Source: an uncultured Coprococcus sp. (lineage in GTDB: Bacteria > Bacillota > Clostridia > Lachnospirales > Lachnospiraceae). From it: 15,336 bases of DNA. The stretch spans positions 1-15,336 of the forward strand of contig URJI01000070.1 in assembly GCA_900548215.1 (NCBI GenBank), written 5' to 3'. Each line of letters begins with the position of its first letter. The first letter of the stretch is position 1. Position numbers and translations under genes: made by a program. The notes under the pieces are model-generated. The model saw nothing but the letters and a program-made list of their open reading frames with translations. It was not told the DNA's origin and searched no databases. Below, one piece after another: positions 7,672-14,051 of the stretch.

Positions 7672-7700
7672 ATCTTAACAACCAGGGCTTCACATGTCAA
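7672..7700 (-). promoter_or_regulatory. Sigma-A-type promoter of the B12 uptake operon
   Basis: A perfect -35 TTGACA (7700-7695), a 17-nt spacer and TAAGAT (7677-7672, four of six matches) sit just upstream of the riboswitch. Transcription would start near 7665 and give a leader of about 315 nt before the ATG at 7348. All four downstream genes read in the same direction with gaps of 12, 37 and 81 nt. Confidence 0.75.
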
Positions 7701-7806
7701 CAATAGTATAAGAAGAAATTCGGCATTTTCTACCATGGATTATCCTTGCCGCGCTGCAAACAAGCACTTCCTAGTATTTTCTATTTCTCCTGTGTATAGC
7801 ACAAAA

Positions 7807-7859
7807 CCCGCATAACAATATATACATCAGACGCATCTGCGCATATATTGCTATGCGAG
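7807..7859 (-). terminator. Rho-independent terminator after the GGDEF/EAL gene
   Basis: Minus-strand CTCGCATAGCAATATAT pairs with ATATATTGTTATGCGGG (17 pairs including G-U), with an inner CAGA/TCTG stem and TGCG loop, followed by TTTTGT. It starts 10 nt past the stop codon at 7870 and separates this gene from the promoter of the B12 operon. Confidence 0.8.
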
Positions 7860-7869
7860 CTTTATTTTA

Positions 7870-10800
7870 TCACAACAGTTTTTTAAACTCATCCAGCGTT
7901 ACCGGCTTGGAGAAATGGTATCCCTGATAATAAGTTGATCCGTATCTGTGCAGGTACTCGAAGAGCGCCTTGTCCTCAACACCTTCTATACAGCTCTTGT
8001 AACCAAGCTGGTTGGCACATGACACAACTGCCTGCACAAGCACCTGATTTGGCTTGCTCTCCTGTATTCCTCTGACAAACGACATGTCAACCTTAAGCTC
8101 ATCTATAGGAAGTTTAGTCAAAAGATTAAGTGTTGCATTTCCGGTACCAAAATCATCTATGGCGATCTTAATTCCGAGTTTTCTGAAAAAATCGAGTTCA
8201 CTTTTCAGAAATTCAATATCCATGTTTTTGCATCTCTCTGTAAGTTCCATACACAGATACTCTGGAGGAAATTTTGTCCTGTTCAATATATCTGTCACAG
8301 TCTGCCTGAATCCGTGATTTTCAAGCTGGGTTGCCGATATATTCACATTTACTACAAAATCTGGTCTCGTCTTTCGAATCTCCATGGCATCCAGCAGCGA
8401 TCTTTCTATGATCCAGTTGCCAAGTTCAAAGAAACACGGTTCCATCTCAAGCCACGGTATGAACACTCCTGGAGGCACCTCACCAAAATCCCTGTGCTTC
8501 CATCTGAGGAGTGCTTCCATTCCAACAATCTGCCCTGTTTTTGAGTTTGCTATAGGCTGATAGCACATGAAGAATCCTTCCATATTGTTCATCACACATT
8601 TGTGTATTGTACTGTACATTTTGAGCCTCAGCCTGTCATTATCTTTAATCTGCTCATTGAAGAATACAAGATCTCCGTGGTTATCCTCCTTAGATCTCTC
8701 CATTGCATATTCAACGCTGCTCTTTATCACATCTGTATTTGCTCCAATATGGTCATATACTAAAGCACCGGCATACAGCTTGAGTGGTATTGATGTGCCA
8801 ATCGGTCCTATATTTTCCAGCGCAACATTCTGAATATGTCTGTATACATCCTGCATCTCCTGCCTGGTATATGCATTGGAACAGATAGCAAATTTTGCTC
8901 CATCCAGACGAAATATCAGTCCTCTTCCCCCGACTATATTCTTGAGTTTTACCGCAAAATCCCTGAGCACAGAATTGCCATATGCATATCCGTACATCAT
9001 ATTGATGCTGTTGAACATAGATATGCCTATAGTCATTATGCTCATGGTCTGTTTATTGCTTAGATGGTGCGTTATATACTTGGTGTACTCCTGCTGGTTA
9101 TGAAGATTGGTCACAGGATCAACTCCGTCGATTACCCCGTGATTGATAACTGTTCCTACAAAGAACTCCGGATCACCGTTTTCCTTCTTCGTGATAAATC
9201 CCCGGCACGTACATACCACATACTCACCTTTCTTGTTGCGCATTCTGTATTCTACATCGTGATACTTCTTACGGCCTGCAAATACAGCATCTATATCCTG
9301 CTCAAATGCGGCTCTGTCCTCAGGATGTATGAGAGATTCCCACACACTCTTCGTATCATATATATACTGTCCCGGAAGTCCGAAATAGTCAACTGCGCTG
9401 GCAGACCACTTCGTCACATTCGTTTCCAGATCACTCATAAATATATAATTTCTTATGGTTGTCGCCGCAAGTGCATCAAATATCCTGTCTGTCTTGCCGA
9501 GATTCCTGTAATGTGGCACTTCTCCATCAGCGTGTCCCACGGCAATCCCTGCTTCCTTCTCCACGCTTTCTCGTCTTTTAACCTCAGGATGTTTTGCGTA
9601 GAACCTCTTCTTATCTTCATACATCCTGCGCTCAGCCTCATTCATAATCTGATCAATAGTATCAGGTTCAGCCTTCCACACTGCTCCAAAAGCCACCGGT
9701 GCCTCATCCTGCTCATCTATAAGATTCCTGTATCTGGCTACGATTGAATTGAATGTCTGCTCACTCACATCCATGATCACAACCACAAACTCATCTCCGC
9801 TTATCCTATAACAGGCATTCTCGCCAAATTGCTGAGCAAGCATCTGGGATACTCTCTGAAGATATAAATCCCCCTCCTTGTGACCGAAATGATCATTCAC
9901 ATACTTCAGCTTGTTCACGTCATTAAATATAAATCCAACAGGCGGCTTATCAGCTCTGACTGCATACGCATCGCACAGTATATTAAATGAATTACGGTTT
10001 CCGAGATGGGTAAGAGCATCCTTATAACTATAAAACTCCAGCAGTTCCTGTCTCTCTATGCTCTCCATATATTCCTCATGTATATCTCTTGTGTACAGAT
10101 AGAACACCTTATTATCCTCTCTGTAATCAGCAGTAGGAATAACCTCAGTCATCACCCACCTGAACGCCATGTCCAACTTTCTCTTATAGCGTATCGTAAA
10201 TCTGTCATGTCCATTGGCAAAATACTTTGTCAGACTCTCAGGTGACAGGCATTTTTTCACCTTATCTACATCATCCGGAAATATCTCTCCTCCAATCACC
10301 AGATTACTCATATAGTCATTGAGAGAGTTTCTCTTAACCTCATCTTTATTTCTGATATATCCTCCTCTGAGCGTCTCACAAATGTTGTGGGTCACATCTA
10401 TTCTGAATATCCGTCTATACGCTCTCGTAAGCGTTCGTATGCTGTCCTCCAAAACCAGAGTGTCAGGGCACACAATCTTCATGCCAAATACAACCCACTG
10501 TCCATCAGCCCTCGGCTCATTCTCTGCCTCTATATCCATGGCAACCCACTCATAATCCGCATCTGTCATCATACGGAATCTGAAGTTACGCACAATTGTC
10601 CTTGCTCCGGATTCAACGAGTGCCTTCACATTCTTCATATCACACATATATGCGAACTCCCCAACCTCATCAGGATGGCAGCATTCCAAGCCTCTGTTTT
10701 TTGCAAAATACGAAGAAACATCCTCAATATTGTCATAATCATCCGCATTGCCGTCAACATTGATAATGCTCACATATTCCCCTGTATCCAAATTAACGAG

Positions 10801-10881
10801 TGCAAGTTTTATATAATTGTCATACAGAATGTTCTGTATTTTATTTTTATAATCTATATTTTCAAGTGATGACTCTCTCAA
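7870..10881 (-). CDS. Sensor-GGDEF-PAS-GGDEF-like-EAL cyclic-di-GMP protein
   Basis: Predicted soluble signalling protein of 1003 residues with no membrane span. In order: two sensor/PAS-like regions (about 10-140 and 150-275); a GGDEF domain (285-430) with DVNKLKYVND and the active-site variant SGDEF (361-365); a PAS_3-like domain (475-580, with SVWESLIHPEDRAAFEQDI); a second GGDEF fold (590-745) whose site has decayed to DGAKF (660-664); and an EAL phosphodiesterase domain (755-1003). The EAL set looks intact: EALLRW (E789), VNIS, MELTER, DDFGTG (909-914), LKVD, EGVED and YQGYHFSKP. Degradation of c-di-GMP is therefore likely, while synthesis by SGDEF is possible and unproven. No RxxD inhibitory site is visible before SGDEF. 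The TTG start at 10881 is chosen because AAGGAGG lies 7 nt upstream; an upstream TTG at 10926 falls at the predicted transcript start. It is a single-gene unit with its own promoter and terminator. Confidence 0.93.
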   Translation of the reverse strand: MRESSLENIDYKNKIQNILYDNYIKLALVNLDTGEYVSIINVDGNADDYDNIEDVSSYFAKNRGLECCHPDEVGEFAYMCDMKNVKALVESGARTIVRNFRFRMMTDADYEWVAMDIEAENEPRADGQWVVFGMKIVCPDTLVLEDSIRTLTRAYRRIFRIDVTHNICETLRGGYIRNKDEVKRNSLNDYMSNLVIGGEIFPDDVDKVKKCLSPESLTKYFANGHDRFTIRYKRKLDMAFRWVMTEVIPTADYREDNKVFYLYTRDIHEEYMESIERQELLEFYSYKDALTHLGNRNSFNILCDAYAVRADKPPVGFIFNDVNKLKYVNDHFGHKEGDLYLQRVSQMLAQQFGENACYRISGDEFVVVIMDVSEQTFNSIVARYRNLIDEQDEAPVAFGAVWKAEPDTIDQIMNEAERRMYEDKKRFYAKHPEVKRRESVEKEAGIAVGHADGEVPHYRNLGKTDRIFDALAATTIRNYIFMSDLETNVTKWSASAVDYFGLPGQYIYDTKSVWESLIHPEDRAAFEQDIDAVFAGRKKYHDVEYRMRNKKGEYVVCTCRGFITKKENGDPEFFVGTVINHGVIDGVDPVTNLHNQQEYTKYITHHLSNKQTMSIMTIGISMFNSINMMYGYAYGNSVLRDFAVKLKNIVGGRGLIFRLDGAKFAICSNAYTRQEMQDVYRHIQNVALENIGPIGTSIPLKLYAGALVYDHIGANTDVIKSSVEYAMERSKEDNHGDLVFFNEQIKDNDRLRLKMYSTIHKCVMNNMEGFFMCYQPIANSKTGQIVGMEALLRWKHRDFGEVPPGVFIPWLEMEPCFFELGNWIIERSLLDAMEIRKTRPDFVVNVNISATQLENHGFRQTVTDILNRTKFPPEYLCMELTERCKNMDIEFLKSELDFFRKLGIKIAIDDFGTGNATLNLLTKLPIDELKVDMSFVRGIQESKPNQVLVQAVVSCANQLGYKSCIEGVEDKALFEYLHRYGSTYYQGYHFSKPVTLDEFKKLL

Positions 10882-10888
10882 AGAACCC

Positions 10889-10895
10889 CCTCCTT
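10889..10895 (-). promoter_or_regulatory. Ribosome binding site AAGGAGG deciding the TTG start at 10881
   Basis: AAGGAGG is followed by GGTTCT-type spacing of 7 nt and then TTG AGA GAG. This is near-ideal and contrasts with no site upstream of the earlier in-frame TTG at 10926. Confidence 0.8.
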
Positions 10896-10934
10896 GCAGT
10901 TTTAATCCGTGGTTTATTTTACGCAACCGCTTTC

Positions 10935-10963
10935 ATTATAGCATTTCAGCCATATTTTAAAAA
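10935..10963 (-). promoter_or_regulatory. Extended -10 promoter of the GGDEF/EAL gene
   Basis: TGCTATAAT (10943-10935) contains a consensus -10 with the TG extension. A weak -35, TTTTTA (10963-10958), lies 17 nt upstream. The predicted transcript start is near 10928, about 47 nt before the TTG start codon. Confidence 0.7.
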
Positions 10964-11012
10964 GATGATTTTACATAAACACCTATTATTTAGCTAAATT
11001 TACATTTAAAAA

Positions 11013-11052
11013 GGTCGGTAAAAAAATGCTGTAACACATTTTCTTACCGACC
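11013..11052 (-). terminator. Rho-independent terminator of the synthetase/thioesterase operon
   Basis: Minus-strand GGTCGGTAAGAAAATG pairs with CATTTTTTTACCGACC around a short loop (TGTTACAG) and is followed by TTTTTAAATG. The hairpin begins 17 nt past the thioesterase stop at 11070. There is no T-run in the other direction, so it acts on the minus strand. Confidence 0.88.
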
Positions 11053-11069
11053 CTTGTTAATTCTATATT

Positions 11070-11525
11070 CTATCTATGCGCATCCTTATAATCCGCAAGA
11101 AGCTTTTTGAACAGCATATCATACTCAGGATATGCCTTTCTAATAAACACAAGCTTGTTGTTGCCATCCAGCAGGCAATGTGAACTTGTACACAGCGTTC
11201 TGAGTTCTCCTGTCTTTTTGTCAACTATCTCATAAGAGAATCCAATGCGGACACCCGTGTACTCAGACAAGCTTACATGAATCAACACGTCGTCTCCGAA
11301 GTGGCACATACTCTTGTATTCAGCAGTTACACCGAGCACAGGAATTATATATCCGTCATCCTCTATAGACTTGTAATCCCAGCCTATCTGCTTCATCCAG
11401 TCAAGCCTTGCTTCCTCGATCCATCTGATGTAATTGGAGTGGTGTACTATCTGCATCCTGTCCGTCTCATAATAATAAACCGATCTCTCATACGGCTTGA
11501 TATTATCCATATTTATATCTGTCAT
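11070..11525 (-). CDS. Hotdog-fold acyl-CoA thioesterase (YbgC/FadM type)
   Basis: A 151-residue cytoplasmic protein of the 4HBT hotdog family, which hydrolyses acyl-CoA thioesters. The family active-site segment is YETDRMQIVHHSNYIRWIEEAR (residues about 19-40), with the catalytic-type Asp at about 22 and the HxxY pattern after it. The rest follows the family order: VTAEYKSMCHFGDDVLIHV (a strand before the central helix region), IGFSYEIVDKKTGEL, then CTSSHCLLD. Length is normal for the family. ATG at 11525 is preferred because AGGTGA lies just upstream; a GTG at 11534 would add three residues. It starts 21 nt after the stop of the acyl-CoA synthetase, so the two are co-transcribed, and the terminator at 11013-11052 closes the unit. 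Chain-length preference cannot be read from sequence. Confidence 0.9.
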   Translation of the reverse strand: MTDINMDNIKPYERSVYYYETDRMQIVHHSNYIRWIEEARLDWMKQIGWDYKSIEDDGYIIPVLGVTAEYKSMCHFGDDVLIHVSLSEYTGVRIGFSYEIVDKKTGELRTLCTSSHCLLDGNNKLVFIRKAYPEYDMLFKKLLADYKDAHR

Positions 11526-11546
11526 TTTCTTCACCTGATTTCTAAC

Positions 11547-13223
11547 TTACTTCCAGTCCTTCTCTTTGATCTCAACACGTCTTACCTTGCCGCTGATAGT
11601 CTTTGGCATCTCATCAACGAACTCGATAACTCTAGGTCTCTTGTAGCTTGCGATGTTCTCCTTGAAGTATCTCTTGAGCTCCTTCTTGAGATTCTCATCG
11701 CCAACCGTACCCTCTGTGAGAACGATGGTTGCCTTGATCGCCTGGCCTCTTGTGCTGTCAGGAACTGATGTAACTGCACACTCAAGGACATAAGGGATCC
11801 TCATGATCTCATTCTCTATCTCGAAAGGTCCTACTCTATAGCCTGCAACCTTGATGATATCATCCACACGGCCGACGAACCAGAAGTATCCATCCTCGTC
11901 CTGGTAAGCTGTATCACCTGTGTGATAGAAGCCGTCATGCATAACCTCGGCTGTTCTCTGTGGATCCTTGTAGTACTCCATGAACAGTCCGTCCGGCGCA
12001 CCGTCTGCGATGTTGATGACGATCTCGCCTGTCTCACCAGGAGCAGCAAATGTTCCATCTGTCTTCATGATCCTCACATCATACATTGGGCTTGCCTTAC
12101 CCATTGATCCCGGTCTTGGAGTAGTATTCTCAAGGTTTCCAATGGTAAGAGTCGTCTCTGTCTGACCAAATCCTTCATATATAGTGAATCCTGTCTTCTC
12201 CTTGAATACGTCAAATACCTCAGGGTTAAGTGCCTCACCTGCTGTTGTGCAGTATCTGAGGGATGAAAGGTTGTATTTGCTCATATCCATACGGATAAGG
12301 ATTCTGTACAGTGTCGGAGGTGCACAGAATGTTGAGATATTGTACTTCTCTATAAGCTTGAATATTGTATCTGCACTGAATGTGTCAAAGTCAAATACGA
12401 ATACGCACGCCTCACACAGCCACTGTCCGTAGAGCTTGCCCCAGAGTGCCTTGCCCCAACCTGTATCTGAAACTGTGAGATGAACCTCACCCGGCTTATT
12501 GCAGTGCCAGTACTTTGCTGTAATGTAATGTCCAAGTGGATACAGATGATTGTGTGCAACCATCTTTGGATGCTCTGTTGTTCCCGATGTGAACATGACG
12601 AACAGTATATCATCCTTTCCTCCTACGGCATTCTCACCTGTAGGTCTTGGAAACTCAGTGCTGCACTCCATGATTCCCTCATCAAAGAAGTTCCATCCAT
12701 CTGCAGGATGGTTCACAACGATCTTTGTCAGCTTCTCATCCGCAAATGTATCTATAGCCGCTGTAATTCCATCATCTGATGTACATACAACTGCTGAGAC
12801 ATCTGCCGCCTCGATTCTGTACTGATAATCAGTAGCTTTCAATATATTTGTCGCAGGTATTGCGATAGCTCCGATCTTGTGGAGTGCCATCATGGTGAAC
12901 CAGTACTGGTAATGTCTCTTTAACACAAGCATTACCTTGTCACCCTTCTTTATACCCAGACTCTTAAAGTAGTTTGCTGCTCTGTTTGAATAATCCTTGA
13001 TATCCTGGAATGTGAATTTCTTCTCGATCGTTCTATCCTTTGATACATAGATGAGCGCTGTCTGATCAGGCTCCTTATCTGCCAGAGCATCCATTACGTC
13101 GTATGCGAAGTTGAAATTCTCGCTGTTGGTGAACTCAATCTTGCTGAGAACTCCATTCTCATCGAGGGCTGACCTCACAAACTTTCCTGCTATTCCCTGC
13201 TCTGGTCTCATTTCTGTTGACAT
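11547..13223 (-). CDS. MACS-type acyl-CoA synthetase (AMP-forming)
   Basis: A 558-residue cytoplasmic adenylate-forming enzyme that joins a carboxylic acid to CoA with ATP, giving AMP and pyrophosphate. Core motifs are complete and in order: P-loop TSGTTEHPK (212-220), GWGKALWGKLYGQW (254-267, typical of the medium-chain acyl-CoA synthetase branch), YEGFGQTET (349-357), YHTGD (433-437), GRVDDIIKVAGYRVGP (451-466) and PKTISGKVRR (540-549) with the catalytic-type Lys at 546. The P-loop carries Glu where most relatives have Gly (TSGTTG). The ATG at 13223 is preferred because GGAGG lies 8 nt upstream; the ATG at 13238 overlaps that ribosome binding site. The gene has its own promoter at 13434-13461, a leader of about 200 nt, and a thioesterase as the next gene. 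The acid used (short-, medium-chain or aromatic) is not determined here. Confidence 0.92.
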   Translation of the reverse strand: MSTEMRPEQGIAGKFVRSALDENGVLSKIEFTNSENFNFAYDVMDALADKEPDQTALIYVSKDRTIEKKFTFQDIKDYSNRAANYFKSLGIKKGDKVMLVLKRHYQYWFTMMALHKIGAIAIPATNILKATDYQYRIEAADVSAVVCTSDDGITAAIDTFADEKLTKIVVNHPADGWNFFDEGIMECSTEFPRPTGENAVGGKDDILFVMFTSGTTEHPKMVAHNHLYPLGHYITAKYWHCNKPGEVHLTVSDTGWGKALWGKLYGQWLCEACVFVFDFDTFSADTIFKLIEKYNISTFCAPPTLYRILIRMDMSKYNLSSLRYCTTAGEALNPEVFDVFKEKTGFTIYEGFGQTETTLTIGNLENTTPRPGSMGKASPMYDVRIMKTDGTFAAPGETGEIVINIADGAPDGLFMEYYKDPQRTAEVMHDGFYHTGDTAYQDEDGYFWFVGRVDDIIKVAGYRVGPFEIENEIMRIPYVLECAVTSVPDSTRGQAIKATIVLTEGTVGDENLKKELKRYFKENIASYKRPRVIEFVDEMPKTISGKVRRVEIKEKDWK

Positions 13224-13319
13224 TCTTATTTCCTCCATAAACTATAAGTTCTGATAATATATATGGTAAAACGACTTTTCCGCCTTATAACATCGGCGAT
13301 ACCTGCCGTCTTCTATCTC

Positions 13320-13346
13320 AACTTAGTATAAAAAGTCTTCTAAGTT
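13320..13346. other. Inverted repeat in the acyl-CoA synthetase leader
   Basis: AACTTAG and CTAAGTT form a perfect 7-bp inverted repeat around 13 nt. It lies downstream of the promoter and about 100 nt before the start codon, where an RNA hairpin or a repressor site would fit. Further short complementarity (CGGC/GCCG) follows. I do not recognise a known riboswitch in this leader. Confidence 0.4.
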
Positions 13347-13433
13347 CGTAATTTTATCTAGCAATCAACATAAGCATTACTTTGATTTAAGTTTTTCATT
13401 AACTTTACACATAGTTTTGATTACTACATCCAT

Positions 13434-13461
13434 ATATTATCATATCTCTTTGCCATGTCAA
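13434..13461 (-). promoter_or_regulatory. Sigma-A-type promoter of the synthetase/thioesterase operon
   Basis: Perfect TTGACA (13461-13456), a 16-nt spacer and TAATAT (13439-13434). The surrounding sequence is AT-rich. It lies just downstream (minus-strand sense) of the GC-rich repeat patch, so the patch is outside the predicted transcript. Confidence 0.65.
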
Positions 13462-13527
13462 CATAAAATTAAATATTTTAATCCATTTTCACATATCCCC
13501 CCACCATTTTGCCTGCCCCTCCAAAAA

Positions 13528-13688
13528 GGGGTCAGGCACCTCCGAAAATTGGGGTCAGGCACCCCCAGCCGCAAAAGGCCCTGGCACCTTCCTCCAAAGG
13601 GGCCTGACCCCTCTGCTACCGTTAAACCGCCTGGCACCTACATTCAAAGGGGTCTGACCCCCTCGACTCTGCAAAAGTGCCTGACCCC
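13528..13688. repeat. Cluster of GGGGTCAGGCACC / GGGGTCTGACCCC motifs in an intergenic region
   Basis: Seven related motifs in about 160 bp: GGGGTCAGGCACC (13528-13540 and 13551-13563, identical), GGCCCTGGCACC (13577-13588), GGGGCCTGACCCC (13599-13611), CCGCCTGGCACC (about 13627-13638), GGGGTCTGACCCC (13649-13661, a near-perfect palindrome) and GTGCCTGACCCC (13677-13688, the inverse of the first). Most are preceded by an A-run (CAAA, AAAAA), with spacers of 7-15 nt. The patch is GC-rich between AT-rich flanks and encodes no credible protein. It resembles REP/BIME-like or other palindromic intergenic repeats; no transposase is present nearby. Confidence 0.8.
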
Positions 13689-13720
13689 TTTGGCACGGCT
13701 TACGTCCGCGACGTCAAAAA

Positions 13721-13753
13721 GGCATATGCCAGAGGGTGTCCCCGGAATTCCGG
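13721..13753. repeat. Two perfect short palindromes between the small membrane gene and the repeat cluster
   Basis: GGCATATGCC (13721-13730) and CCGGAATTCCGG (13742-13753) are perfectly self-complementary. The second is framed by GGTG and CACC, giving a larger imperfect hairpin. In the minus direction GGCATATGCC is followed by TTTTT, so together they could act as a weak terminator for the hydrogenase and small-protein genes; alternatively they belong to the repeat cluster. Confidence 0.45.
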
Positions 13754-13808
13754 CAAGCACCACCTGACATACGCCTAATACTTTATATATTATAATTCTG
13801 TTTATTCG

Positions 13809-13967
13809 TTACCTGACGTTCTGCTGTGAGTCATGTCCCTGAACCTGATCCTGACTCTGCTGCATTCTCTTCTTGCGCATCTGTGATTTGTATACAAATA
13901 TCGCTGTGAGAACCGACACGCCCACGAATATCAGCACACATATCACAAATATCATGCCTGTTGTCAT
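13809..13967 (-). CDS. Small single-span membrane protein of unknown function
   Basis: A 52-residue product: MTTGM, one strongly hydrophobic span (about 5-25, with VICVLIFVGVSVLTAIFVY), then a basic patch (KSQMRKKRMQQ) and a Gln/Ser/Asp-rich tail. The topology is probably N-out with a cytoplasmic tail. The ATG at 13967 is chosen because AGGAGG lies 8 nt upstream; a longer frame to 14000 has no such site. It follows the hydrogenase gene by 84 nt on the same strand and is probably co-transcribed. I do not recognise a family. A link to the hydrogenase is only positional. Confidence 0.7.
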   Translation of the reverse strand: MTTGMIFVICVLIFVGVSVLTAIFVYKSQMRKKRMQQSQDQVQGHDSQQNVR

Positions 13968-14051
13968 GTTGCTGTCCTCCTGTAAATGGGCATCAGCCAT
14001 CCCAGGGGGCTGTCCTGATCAAGAGCTGACACATCCATTATTTGATCTTTT

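Noticed and set aside
7534..7815. Plus-strand frame of 93 codons upstream of the secreted protein
   Set aside because: It covers the cobalamin riboswitch, promoter and terminator on the other strand, and its product has no recognisable feature.
13528..13688. CRISPR array
   Set aside because: The motifs are short (about 13 bp), degenerate, in both orientations and with spacers of only 7-15 nt; no cas gene is present.
13417..13767. Plus-strand frame of 116 codons through the intergenic repeat patch
   Set aside because: The frame exists because the GC-rich repeats lack stops. The product is Pro/Lys repeat text with no domain, and it crosses the minus-strand promoter and palindromes.
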